Assembly (NCBI GenBank): GCA_029866005.1
Contig: JARXAE010000002.1
Location: 62,001 to 126,000 of the forward strand
DNA: 64,000 nt
Source of the DNA: Fimbriimonas sp.
GTDB lineage: Bacteria > Armatimonadota > Fimbriimonadia > Fimbriimonadales > Fimbriimonadaceae
Direction of reading: 5' to 3'
Made by a program: the position numbers and the translations under genes. The notes under the pieces were generated by a model. The model did no database searches. It saw nothing but the letters and a program-made list of their open reading frames with translations, and had not been told where the DNA came from. Each line of letters begins with the position of its first letter. Within the stretch, counting starts at the first letter, position 1. Below are positions 50,292 to 59,000 of this stretch, piece after piece.

Positions 50292-50389
50292 TCTCGATGC
50301 GTCGAGACCAATGTTGCGTTTTTAAGACCTCGTGCAATACGAGAACCTGGCGCAAAGCGAACTCCGTGTGAAATTCAACCGGGAGTATA
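50292..50389 (-). promoter_or_regulatory. rpsB leader with two hairpins and candidate promoter
   Basis: On the minus strand a TATACT box at 50384-50389 predicts a start site near 50377. The leader then holds hairpin CTCGT-ATTGC-ACGAG (50329-50343) and hairpin TCTCGA-CGCA-TCGAGA (50292-50307). S2 often regulates its own leader in bacteria; whether this one does is inference. Confidence 0.45.
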
Positions 50390-50395
50390 CCTGTC

Positions 50396-51060
50396 GGGTT
50401 TGAAACAGGATTTTGGGGGAGTGGCTTTGACGGGCGCGCCCTTTGGAAGGGGTTATGCGCGTGTAGAGTTTGAGGGGCAGTTTAGGTTCAAAGGGTGTTG
50501 GATTTTGGCTATCTTATGGGCGCAGAGGGGCGCGTGGATGGGGGTGGGTGAAGTCGGTGCTTTGGGATTCTGAGTTATTGGGCGACGGCGGAGATTTCGG
50601 TGAAGTCAGTGCCTTTCGTTGAATCTGGAAAAGCGGACATCGGTGCGAGTGGTGCTGCGGTTGGCGGGTGGTCACGCGGTGGGACGTGGTGCTTCCGAGA
50701 GAATTGAACATCTACCTACTAAGCGACGTTTCGGGGTGTTTGTCAACCTGCTCGTTGGGAGTTTTGGGTTGGTGGATTTTTATACAAAGCTGCGGCAGCT
50801 CCAAGTTGGTTCACTGGTAACCTGGCTCGGTGGGAGCGTCAGTCTGTTCTGGGCGCGGTTACCAGTGCCACCCCAGCTACAGCTGCTTACCCTGCCCACT
50901 CAAGTGGCTCCTCCTGCCTATTCTTAAGTCGCCACATTCTCCAGTCTGTAATCACCAATGCGACGACGAATGATACAAGCGGTTCATAAATCTGCTCTAC
51001 TCAATTCTGCGCAGATTCGGTCCACTGTCATGCAAAAGTGGGCGTGTCAGCCAGGTCCAG
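50396..51060. other. Non-coding stretch with an inverted repeat
   Basis: No reading frame here looks coding. The plus strand is G-rich around 50400-50560. ACTGGTAACC at 50813-50822 is repeated inverted as GGTTACCAGT at 50857-50866; the match extends imperfectly outward to GCAGCT and AGCTGC (about 50795-50885), so transcripts could form a long hairpin. A short palindrome (TCTGCGCAGA) lies near 51006. I see no tRNA, no known RNA family and no insertion sequence ends. It separates rpsB from a convergently read phosphoesterase. Confidence 0.6.
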
Positions 51061-53631
51061 CTATTTCTTCTTGCCACCAGCACGCGATCCAATCGACGGT
51101 TTGCCCTTAGCTGAGTGCACTGCGAGAGATTTAGGTTTTGGGCGGGATTTCGCACCTTTGGCGGCCCCCCAAAGGATATCGGCCAAATGTTGGTCAGGAA
51201 CCGACTCTTCACGCAGAGGATTGAACAACTTGATCGAATCCTGCGCCCGATATGCATCAAGTCCATTAATCTTGATCGAGCGAGAATCCGGAAGTATTGC
51301 CTTAAACGGTCCGGCATTGTTCGGTGCAGTGTCAAAGCAATTGAGAGGAGCCATTGTCGCAGTAAATTGATTTGTGGGCGGAAGTCCAAGTAGCCACTCA
51401 ACCGTACGGATTGCAGAATCGGTATTGGCAAACTGTTGATAAACTCCCCCCTTAACCCAAGGCGAGATTACGAAGCAGATCGAACGGTGCCCATCTACGT
51501 GATCGTAGCCTCCCTGGGCATCATCCTCTATTACGACGATCGCCGTGCGCTTCCACAGGGGACCCTCGCTCACCGCCTGAACCAGTTGCCCGACCGCATA
51601 GTCGTTGTCGGCGATCATCGACGCTGGATCGGGAAAGCCGGGTGCAGTTCCTTGGGTGTGGTCATTCCCAAAGCGGACAAGCATCAGCGGCGGTACGGAG
51701 TCAGCCTTAACTAGCTTGTCGTACTCCCTCTTCCACTGAGAAAACCGGCTTTTCGATCCGTTTGCGCCAAACGTTTCTCGTCGCTTGGGAAACGTGCGGC
51801 CCATCTTTTCCCACATGTCGCTGTCGGCGTACGATAGGTCGTACATGCGGTAGTTGGGATCTACCCTGCCTTCAAATACCTTCATCGTAACGGAGTTGTC
51901 ATCGGCTATGTTGCGACCGTCTGGAGTTTTGATCGGCACACCTTCAGCGAGGTAGATTCCGTAGTTGAGGAATTCAACTTTGTTTCGGATGGCGTTGTCC
52001 CAAAGGTAGCCGCCAGGAGGAGTGTTGACATTACGCAATCCAAGGGCATCGGCTGGAGAACCATTAACTTGCCCTTCGTAGTCGTATTCGCGTTTGTGTC
52101 CAGAGTACTCGTACTGAGCATTACGTTGGACGTATTCGCTGGTGATGCCTGCTGTTGCCCAACTCCAACCGTCAGCACTCATTTCGGCACAAGCGAAAAA
52201 GTTGTCCCAAAGCCCAAAACGGGTTGCCAAGGCGCGCTGATTAGGGATGACATCATCCCCGTAGAGGTGAAGTTTGGGATCCCCATTGCCAACCTTCATG
52301 TCACCAAAGAATTGATCGTAGGTCCGATTTTCTTTAACAATATAGATGATTTTGTCAATTCCGGGACGCTTAGGAGGTGGTTGAGCGATCTTGGCAAAGA
52401 GATTGTTTTTTGCAACTTGTCGAGTCCATTGGTTAAGACGTTCGGGGGTTGCGGGCCAGCCGATTCGTGCGACCTTTCCTTCCAAATGCCTTCGAATCTC
52501 GCCGCCAGAGTCTCCGTTAATCATCTCTGTTCGGCCGGCGGTTGAAAGCGGACGGTTAGGATTAACTGGACGATCTCCCTTTCCCCAGGCAACCATTAGC
52601 CCAGACTTAACCGGCACCACATCTGTTGGATACCAACCAGTGGGAACCATCGATTTGAGCTGGAGAGAGGGAATATCAACAATGCCAATCGCATTGAGAT
52701 CGCTTAGTGCAACAAAAAGCGACTTGTTGTCCGCCGATACACTCAGACCAAGGGGATTGGTACCGGGTAATCCCCGGAGCTCAATTGGTCGGACGAGGAT
52801 TGTTGCCTCCACGGAGTCGTCAGCAGTATTTATTACCGTGATCGAATCTGAGGAAGCACAACTTACGAAAAGATGGCGTTGCTCTTGGTCAAACACAAGG
52901 TGGGTTGGATTCAGCCCCGTCGGGATTAGTCGCTTGACTTTGAAATTTGATGTGTCCAATACGGCAACGGAACTGGCACCCTCGCAACTGACGTACATTT
53001 TCTTATCGCGTTCAGTCCCGCGTGTAAGAAGCGCAGCATCCAGTGGAAACATCGGAAGACTCACTACCTTCTTCGGTTTCGAGTTTCCATATTCGAAGAC
53101 GCTCAGTGACCCTTCAAATTTGCTTAATGCAAAGCTCTGGTTTCCGATTGCATAGATTTGTTTGCCATCCGAAGAGACCTCCATAGCCGATAAGAAGTGG
53201 GGCATTCGATCGCCAAAAAATGGACGAGGTGATGCGTAGGAATCAACCGGACCAGAAATGGTTCCACCGGTGGAAACGCGATACGAGTCCACCCGATCTG
53301 CAGCACCGTGGGCGGCAAAGAGAAGCGTTTCTCCGGCAGGATTTTTTGCCCATTTGAGCCCGAAATAGAGTCCATCCTTGGACTTTGAATCTCGCCCGGG
53401 CTTTTCGAAACTCAGTCGACTCCTGATCTTGCCAGAGATTGCATCAAGGATTACCAAGTCTTGTTGGGTGCCCCCGTGAGACACGGCAACCCAGCGCCCG
53501 TCGGGAGATACTTCCAGATTTGTGGGGAATCCTCCCGTTGCCACAGCTTTTCCAACTGGGGTAAGTGTCCTTCCCGTCGACGTTAAGTCGGGAAGAAGCA
53601 CGCAAGCGGCAGTAAGTGTAAGGATTGACAT
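51061..53631 (-). CDS. YncE-like beta-propeller fused to phosphoesterase domain
   Basis: 856 residues, exported by a short N-terminal signal. Residues about 30-370 are a seven-blade YncE/NHL-like propeller with repeats such as FPTNLEVSPDGRWVAVSHGG, GLNPTHLVFDQEQRHLFVSC and NPLGLSVSADNKSLFVALSD. Residues about 430-800 are a phosphoesterase (phospholipase C-like, PF04185) domain with IIYIVKENRTYDQFFGDM and VVIEDDAQGGYDHVDGHRS metal residues. The C-terminus is Lys-rich. Substrate unknown; surface phosphoester or phospholipid is plausible. Confidence 0.87.
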   Translation of the reverse strand: MSILTLTAACVLLPDLTSTGRTLTPVGKAVATGGFPTNLEVSPDGRWVAVSHGGTQQDLVILDAISGKIRSRLSFEKPGRDSKSKDGLYFGLKWAKNPAGETLLFAAHGAADRVDSYRVSTGGTISGPVDSYASPRPFFGDRMPHFLSAMEVSSDGKQIYAIGNQSFALSKFEGSLSVFEYGNSKPKKVVSLPMFPLDAALLTRGTERDKKMYVSCEGASSVAVLDTSNFKVKRLIPTGLNPTHLVFDQEQRHLFVSCASSDSITVINTADDSVEATILVRPIELRGLPGTNPLGLSVSADNKSLFVALSDLNAIGIVDIPSLQLKSMVPTGWYPTDVVPVKSGLMVAWGKGDRPVNPNRPLSTAGRTEMINGDSGGEIRRHLEGKVARIGWPATPERLNQWTRQVAKNNLFAKIAQPPPKRPGIDKIIYIVKENRTYDQFFGDMKVGNGDPKLHLYGDDVIPNQRALATRFGLWDNFFACAEMSADGWSWATAGITSEYVQRNAQYEYSGHKREYDYEGQVNGSPADALGLRNVNTPPGGYLWDNAIRNKVEFLNYGIYLAEGVPIKTPDGRNIADDNSVTMKVFEGRVDPNYRMYDLSYADSDMWEKMGRTFPKRRETFGANGSKSRFSQWKREYDKLVKADSVPPLMLVRFGNDHTQGTAPGFPDPASMIADNDYAVGQLVQAVSEGPLWKRTAIVVIEDDAQGGYDHVDGHRSICFVISPWVKGGVYQQFANTDSAIRTVEWLLGLPPTNQFTATMAPLNCFDTAPNNAGPFKAILPDSRSIKINGLDAYRAQDSIKLFNPLREESVPDQHLADILWGAAKGAKSRPKPKSLAVHSAKGKPSIGSRAGGKKK

Positions 53632-53688
53632 AGGATTGAGAGTGCCAGTGCGACAAGTGCCGGACTGATAGAGTTTGACGTTAGCTGA

Positions 53689-53886
53689 TTAGTCGCCCCA
53701 CTTGACAAAGTAGGTGCTGAGAGCTCCTGAAAGTGCCACAGTGATGAACTGGCCACAAGGCGTATCGGGCGCACTGACTCCTGGCAAGTTTGATGGCTTT
53801 ACGAGAGCCGATGGCGATACGCAGAACACTGGAATGATTGCAACGACAACAAGCAACTCAAATAGTGTGAATGCGGAACGTTTCAT
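53689..53886 (-). CDS. Very short prepilin-like protein
   Basis: 65 residues. It starts KRSAFTLFELLVVVAIIPVF, the type IV prepilin cleavage site and helix with Glu5, but Ala rather than Gly precedes the cut. Only about 45 residues follow, far less than the usual 120 or more, so it may be a remnant or a minor pilin-like peptide. It lies upstream of the phosphoesterase gene with a 57-base gap. The ATG at 53886 is the natural start. Confidence 0.5.
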   Translation of the reverse strand: MKRSAFTLFELLVVVAIIPVFCVSPSALVKPSNLPGVSAPDTPCGQFITVALSGALSTYFVKWGD

Positions 53887-54115
53887 TTGAGAAATCTGCG
53901 ACGACGCGACGACGAACCTAGCAAAGTTACCGACAGAAAGTTAAGATGCGATTATTGTTGTTTTTCTCCGGAAAACATTGATCCGAAGACGCAATCGTCT
54001 TGCCTTTTAAAAACCATTAGTGGAAGCTCTGGGCCGATAGACGAAGTTAGCCGCGACGAGCCACTGGGGTGGGCGGGGTCAGTGAGACTGTTCGGCACCG
54101 GCATTTAGAGTTTTT

Positions 54116-54508
54116 TCACTTTGCGACCTGCGAAATGCCATGCTTTTTCAACCAGGCACCATCATTATCGGAGTATCTCGAGCTTTGAACTGCCTCAATC
54201 ACTGTTTCACCACGGTTGTTCCTTTCCCTCACCTGTGCTCCCACTAAAATCAGATAGTCGGCTGTCCCCCATTGCTCATAAATGAGGGCGCAGGTTAGGG
54301 GCGAATTGCCGTTATCATCCTTCGCGTTTGGACATAGTCCAGAGGCAATCAGCGCTTTTAGCTTCTTTGTGTCTCCGGACAGGCAGGGTTGATGCCAGGA
54401 CTCTTCCCGCAATTTGAGGCGTCATCCATAGAGCGTGAGCAGGCACAGCGAGACTAACAGCGCGAATAACGATGCAACTTTCATCGGTCCCAATCTGACC
54501 ACTTTCAT
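54116..54508 (-). pseudogene. Exported ankyrin-repeat protein broken by an in-frame TGA
   Basis: One frame runs from an ATG at 54508 through a signal peptide (MKVASLFALLVSLCLLTLYG, from 54484) to a TGA at 54422-54424, and continues without shift into three ankyrin-like repeats (LSGDTKKLKALIASGLCPNA, DDNGNSPLTCALIYE) ending at 54116. The signal peptide and repeats fit together, so a single nonsense change probably split an exported ankyrin protein. The repeat part alone could start at a TTG at 54412. A sequencing error is possible. Confidence 0.55.
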
Positions 54509-54604
54509 CTCAAATCATGCCCTTAGCTGAGGACCATGGATAGATCAACATCTCCGATAGCCCAGGTCTTAGCCTGCGGGATCGAGGATCCCGAGGCATC
54601 AAAC

Positions 54605-55039
54605 CTAGTTTGGGGCGGGTTTGCCGATCATGTGATCATTCGGAATAGCGACTCTGCCTACCAAGACCTCGGATGCGTTGCTTTGACTCGCCGAGGAACT
54701 CGGGTTCATGTTACTAGGAGTTGAGGTCTCCCCAACAACTTCGGATGAACACCCAGAGATCACTGCCGCGGCGATGCCGGCGGTTACGAGCCGGGGTAGC
54801 CAACCGTCTTTGGTAAGCACGCCTTTTGCGGGGTGCACGGTGAGGCGCAGGCAAACCCGCTGCATTGAACTCGTTGCAAGGTCGAGCTCGGACGAGGTCA
54901 TGCTATCACTGCTTCTTACCCGATGCTCGCACTTCTCGCAAAAGCGACTCTGATCATCACCTTGCATCTGAGACCAGTTTTCTGAGCAAGGCGCGGCGAT
55001 GTGAATTGGGGTAAGCGAGCTGAATCGGGTGTTATCCAT
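54605..55039 (-). CDS. Cys-rich protein with a membrane segment, unknown function
   Basis: 144 residues from the ATG at 55039. Residues 14-40 hold C-x-x-x-W-x-x-M-x-G-D-x4-RFC-x-x-C, a compact Cys pattern seen at the N-terminus of several Planctomycetes and Bacteroidetes proteins and perhaps a zinc or disulfide knuckle. A hydrophobic helix (VTAGIAAAVISG) is followed by a Ser/Asn-rich tail outside the membrane. No named family. An upstream in-frame TTG at 55066 is less likely. Confidence 0.55.
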   Translation of the reverse strand: MDNTRFSSLTPIHIAAPCSENWSQMQGDDQSRFCEKCEHRVRSSDSMTSSELDLATSSMQRVCLRLTVHPAKGVLTKDGWLPRLVTAGIAAAVISGCSSEVVGETSTPSNMNPSSSASQSNASEVLVGRVAIPNDHMIGKPAPN

Positions 55040-55176
55040 GATTGTAAGTGACGTCACTCGTCGCAATCGTTCAATAGATCGAAGTTTTCCCTTCTTCGTA
55101 TATGGCGACAGAGGCCAATTGGGAACAGAGAGCCACTTGTGCGGGCTGGGTACGGAAGCGGTGAAAGACGGCTAAG

Positions 55177-56349
55177 CTACCCTCGGCCTTCCCAAATATG
55201 ATAGGCCAAGCTAAACGCGCAGGAGCGGAGGGCTTTGCTGGCGTCTTCTTGCATTTTTTGCACAGTGGTTCCGTTGACTTGGGCGTCGTCTTCGTCAAAG
55301 CGGACAAGGAGCTTGTTGCGGCCAAAGACTTCGCCTTGGTCGCCGACAGTGATCTCGTACATCTCAGGGACGGTATCGAAGAAGTCATTTAACCGCTTGG
55401 TCAGCTCAGCAGCTTTGGCTTTGGGGTTGTCGCCACCGACGGCAAAGAGTTTGCGGTTACCGAACTTGAGGAGGTAGGTACCGGGGCTGAACTCGGACGC
55501 GGTGACCCGGAAGGTGGCGGTGACTGCACTTCGCCGGATGGGAATCGAATTGGACCTCATGAAGGCCTCGATGGAATCGGCTCGCCTTCGGGAGGGCGGG
55601 TGGGTTCGGAAGATACCGAGGTCCACAACTTTTTCCATCGCGCCCTGCTCCATTTGGAGGCGCTCCATGAAGGTGATCATGGCGGTTGGGTTGTAGCCGG
55701 TGGCGATCAGAAGTTGGACTCCGCCATTGTCAGCACTCTCTTCGGCTTTGACGCTCCATCCGTTGGTGAGCGCGGTTCCGACGAGGCTGCCCGCCATGAG
55801 TCCGGCATTGGAGCCGGTGAGGATCGAGGCGAGAATGAGCGGAATTTGCATCGCGCCCATCTTGGCTTGCTCTTTTTGCATGTAGGCCAGGTGGCGCTGG
55901 GAGGCGTGGCAGATTTCGTGGGCGAGGACTCCGGCAAGTTCATCGTCGCTTTGGGCGAACTTGACGAGGCCGTCGTAGACGTAGATGTAGCCACCGGGAA
56001 GGCAGAAGGCGTTGATGTCTTTACTATCGACGACCTTGAACCTGTACTCCAGCATGATCTGGCGCTTTTCGCCCCAGAGGGTTTTGAAACCTGATTGAGT
56101 GTTGGCGATGAGGGCGAGTTTTGCTCCGAGTTCTTCAACCCGCTTTTGGGATGCAGCGTCCTTGGTCGGTTTGTACTCTTTGTCGTAGTATTCGGCAGCT
56201 TCTTTACCGATACGGCGATCCTCATCGAGTTCGCGCTCGAAGGCTTGGATCTCCTTGAGTTTTTTGGCGTCGACCTTCTTTGTGTCCTGACCTTCGCCAG
56301 CGAAAAGTGCCAGCGAACCTGCCATATAGAGCGCGGAAGCAAGCATCAT
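55177..56349 (-). CDS. M48-family zinc metalloprotease, exported
   Basis: 390 residues. After a signal peptide, an M48 protease domain carries HEICH at 144-148 (His144, Glu145, His148) and a downstream EESADNGGVQLL with the third ligand Glu, as in BepA/YfgC-like proteins. Residues 105-125 (DINAFCLPGGYIYVYDGLV) are the typical strand before it. The C-terminal part is a separate domain (about 290-390) without TPR pattern. Likely works on misfolded envelope proteins. Either Met at the start is possible. Confidence 0.88.
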   Translation of the reverse strand: MMLASALYMAGSLALFAGEGQDTKKVDAKKLKEIQAFERELDEDRRIGKEAAEYYDKEYKPTKDAASQKRVEELGAKLALIANTQSGFKTLWGEKRQIMLEYRFKVVDSKDINAFCLPGGYIYVYDGLVKFAQSDDELAGVLAHEICHASQRHLAYMQKEQAKMGAMQIPLILASILTGSNAGLMAGSLVGTALTNGWSVKAEESADNGGVQLLIATGYNPTAMITFMERLQMEQGAMEKVVDLGIFRTHPPSRRRADSIEAFMRSNSIPIRRSAVTATFRVTASEFSPGTYLLKFGNRKLFAVGGDNPKAKAAELTKRLNDFFDTVPEMYEITVGDQGEVFGRNKLLVRFDEDDAQVNGTTVQKMQEDASKALRSCAFSLAYHIWEGRG

Positions 56350-56378
56350 CTTTCTAGTTTGGACGTGTTATTCCAGGT

Positions 56379-57338
56379 TTAGTTTTGGAACACCACCATT
56401 GGCTTAAGGATTTCGCCCCGCTTCATTGCGAGATACGCGCTGGGCAGCTCGTCGAGGCCGATGAAATCGCTGACGACTTGCTCGGCTGTGAGGCGACCTT
56501 TGTTGATGAGATCCCATGCAGCGCGGGTGTCTTCGGGACCGCAGGAGTAGGCGCTGACGATGCTGATGTCGCGGAAATAAACCTCTTGAGGGACCTGGAG
56601 TTTTTGGTCCGGGGCGAGTGGGGCGAACATGCAGATTCTTGCACCAGGCTGAGCCATTTTCACGGCGTCGTCGAAGGCTTGTTGGGTTCCTGGGCAGACG
56701 TAGATCGTGTCGTGGGCGTTGGCTTCGAGGTTTTTGCTCAGCCGGACATCGAGGCCGAGGCGCTTTGCCCAGGCGACTCTTAGGGGGTTGATGTCGTATC
56801 CGACGGCACCATCGCCGAGGGCGATGAGGTGCATGAGGCCCATGACTCCGAGGCCGATGACGGCGGGCTTTTCTTGGCGTTGGGCGACCCTGAGAGACTT
56901 GATGACGCAGGCGAATGGTTCGATGAGGGCGGCGTCAACCGCTCTTAGAGAGTTGGTGATCAGGGTGTCGGTGAGGTTTCCGATCGGGACGGCGAAGCGT
57001 TCGGCCATGCCGCCGGGGTTGAGCTTGGTGGCTTTCCACTGGGCGCAGTGCACACTACGACCGGTTTTGCAGTATTCGCATTCGCCGCAGGGGGCGTGGT
57101 GGTGGGGGAAGACTTTGCTACCGACGGGGAAACGGGCGTCTTGTGACTCGACGACGATGCCGCTGACTTCGTGGCCGATGACGTGGGGGACTTTTTTGTC
57201 CATGTACCACGACATGAGTTCGCCACTGCAGAGGCCGCAGGCTTCGGTCTGGATGAGGAGGCCGCCTTCCGGGCAAGTTGGCTCTACTTCTTCCATGATG
57301 GCGACTTTGCCATCTCCGACATATCGTGCGAGCTTCAT
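56379..57338 (-). CDS. Zinc-dependent alcohol dehydrogenase (MDR family) B
   Basis: 319 residues of the medium-chain dehydrogenase family. Zinc-site pieces are CGLCSGELMSWY, GHEVSGIVVE and the structural-zinc cysteines in CGECEYCKTGRSVHC. The coenzyme Rossmann region is VIGLGVMGLMHLIALG. It overlaps the preceding dehydrogenase by ATGA. The two are related but not close copies, so they may act on successive steps in sugar or polyol use. Substrate unknown. Confidence 0.88.
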   Translation of the reverse strand: MKLARYVGDGKVAIMEEVEPTCPEGGLLIQTEACGLCSGELMSWYMDKKVPHVIGHEVSGIVVESQDARFPVGSKVFPHHHAPCGECEYCKTGRSVHCAQWKATKLNPGGMAERFAVPIGNLTDTLITNSLRAVDAALIEPFACVIKSLRVAQRQEKPAVIGLGVMGLMHLIALGDGAVGYDINPLRVAWAKRLGLDVRLSKNLEANAHDTIYVCPGTQQAFDDAVKMAQPGARICMFAPLAPDQKLQVPQEVYFRDISIVSAYSCGPEDTRAAWDLINKGRLTAEQVVSDFIGLDELPSAYLAMKRGEILKPMVVFQN

Positions 57339-58384
57339 GGGCGAATGACGTACTTGATCCCGTTACCGGCTTCGAGATCTTTAAAAGTTGATTCTACTTC
57401 TTCGAGGCTCCTTTCGCCAGAGAGTAGGAGGGAAAGGTCAACATTGGATTCGAGAATCCATTGGCGAGCTTGCTTGACGGCTTGGGTTCCGAAGTGGAAC
57501 GGGGAAAGGATTGAAATTTGGTCGTAGTGGACTCTTTTTGTGTCGAACGAGGCCCTGGTGCCTCCGGCGCAACCGCCGAAAAGGACGAGGGTTCCGCCAC
57601 GGCGAACGTAGTCGATGCTCTTTTCCCAGACTTCGACTTGGCCGGTGCATTCGACGACGACGTCGTAGCCGAAACCTTCGGGCTTGAGGTCATTGACGTT
57701 GACGGTTTCGGCTCCGAACTGTTTACCGACGGCGAGGCGGGATGGGTTTCTTCCGGCGAGGGTGACGTGGTCGACCCCGATCTGTTTGAGGGCGGCGACA
57801 AAGAGGAGACCGATTGCTCCCGGGCCGATGACGAGCACTCTTAGACCTTCGTGGAGGCCTTTGGGGGTGCCGAGTCCGAGTTGCATTTCACGGACGGCTT
57901 GGGCGACGCAGGAGTAAGGCTCAAGGAGAGAGGCGATGTCGAAGGGAATGTTGTCCGGCTTGGTATAGACGTTCTTTTCGACGATCCTTTTGGGAACGAA
58001 GAGGTATTCGGCGAAGGAGCCGAGGACCTTGGAGGACATGATTGACTCGCAGAGATTTTCTTGACTTCGGCGGCACCAGAAGCAGTCTCCGCAGGGGGCG
58101 GAGTGGACGCCCATCACGGCGTCTCCGACATTGAATTTTGCACCTTCGCCGGCAGCGACGACGGTTCCGGAGTATTCGTGACCAAAGACGCCGGGCATGG
58201 GGATTTGGGGATGGCCACGGCGATAGGCTTTAAGGTCGGTTCCGCAGGTGGTGGCGGCTTCGACTCTTACAAGGATATCGCCTGGGTCAACTGATGGCAC
58301 AGCGACTGAACCCAGAGATAACACGCCGGGGGCTTCGAGGATCACCGCCCGCATTTGGGTGGGCACGCCTTGGGTTTTGGCCAT
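57335..58384 (-). CDS. Zinc-dependent alcohol dehydrogenase (MDR family) A
   Basis: 349 residues from the ATG at 58384, which has AAAGGA very near; the family-typical MRAVILEAPG start at 58354 is an alternative, and a TTG at 58432 is also open. Zinc ligands: TTCGTDLKAYRRG, GHEYSGTVV, and the four cysteines of CGDCFWCRRSQENLC. The coenzyme motif is VIGPGAIGLLFVAALK. The type resembles sorbitol, threonine or galactitol dehydrogenases. First gene of a two-gene unit, divergent from the SRPBCC gene. Confidence 0.88.
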   Translation of the reverse strand: MAKTQGVPTQMRAVILEAPGVLSLGSVAVPSVDPGDILVRVEAATTCGTDLKAYRRGHPQIPMPGVFGHEYSGTVVAAGEGAKFNVGDAVMGVHSAPCGDCFWCRRSQENLCESIMSSKVLGSFAEYLFVPKRIVEKNVYTKPDNIPFDIASLLEPYSCVAQAVREMQLGLGTPKGLHEGLRVLVIGPGAIGLLFVAALKQIGVDHVTLAGRNPSRLAVGKQFGAETVNVNDLKPEGFGYDVVVECTGQVEVWEKSIDYVRRGGTLVLFGGCAGGTRASFDTKRVHYDQISILSPFHFGTQAVKQARQWILESNVDLSLLLSGERSLEEVESTFKDLEAGNGIKYVIRP

Positions 58385-58474
58385 TTCCTTTATCAACGAC
58401 TCCACGATGGTTCCTACGTTAAATCTCGGCAAAGAGTAGACTCAGAGCCGTCAACATAGTTTGACGCAACTGAG

Positions 58475-58918
58475 ATGCCTACTGTCGAAACTACCATTTG
58501 GATTGATGCTCCCGTCGAGAAAGTCTATGCGATTGCAAAGGATAGCGAGCGATATCCCGAATATATGAAGGCAGTTGAAAGCCTGGTTGTCACCTCACGA
58601 GAGGGGAGCCGCGTGGTGGCGGATTGGGTTGGTTTGATTACCCAGTTCAACCTGAAAGTGCGTTGGACGCAGGAAGAGATTTGGGACGATGCGACGACGT
58701 CGTCGAAGTTCAGCCAGCTGAAAGGTGACTACGACAAGATGGAAGGCACTTGGAAGTTCTCGGAAGAGAATGGCGGAACTCGATTCGATCAGTTTTTAGA
58801 TTATGAGTACAACGTTCCGACGCTGGGACCTTTAGTCAAGAAGCTCATTCTGCATCTCGTCAAGACCCAGCTTGAAGCCGCGAACGAGGCCATTAAGAAG
58901 CGCGCCGAGACCCCTTAG
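58475..58918 (+). CDS. SRPBCC/START-like polyketide cyclase-family protein
   Basis: 147 residues with the START-like pattern: VETTIWIDAPVEKVYAIAKD at the N-terminus, then YPEYMKAVESL, and the C-terminal long helix (LVKKLILHLVKTQLEAANEA). Members bind hydrophobic ligands such as ubiquinone or polyketide intermediates. It stands alone, with CTAACC-T-GGTTAG at 58924-58936 just after the stop. TAGTTT at 58457-58462 could be its -10 box. Ligand unknown. Confidence 0.82.
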   Translation: MPTVETTIWIDAPVEKVYAIAKDSERYPEYMKAVESLVVTSREGSRVVADWVGLITQFNLKVRWTQEEIWDDATTSSKFSQLKGDYDKMEGTWKFSEENGGTRFDQFLDYEYNVPTLGPLVKKLILHLVKTQLEAANEAIKKRAETP

Positions 58919-59000
58919 TTCACCCTAACCTGGTTAGATCACTAGGGTCTAAATCCTCCAAAGTTGGAATTCATTTCCTGGAGCTTTTGGGGGATTTGTA

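Noticed and set aside
48691-50573. Long plus-strand open frames opposite tsf and rpsB
   Set aside because: They mirror two highly conserved genes and have no recognisable motif or ribosome site.
50619-50927. Possible plus-strand gene of about 100 codons
   Set aside because: Composition is not protein-like, it crosses both arms of the inverted repeat, and there is no start signal.
53887-54108. Plus-strand frame with a Cys cluster
   Set aside because: TTG start, no ribosome site, no hydrophobic core pattern; likely chance in an intergenic region.
48362-54424. Recoded stop codons (TAG or TGA as sense)
   Set aside because: Both codons end many intact genes here, prfA is normal, and there is no selenocysteine-type context at the TGA; simple nonsense mutations are more likely.
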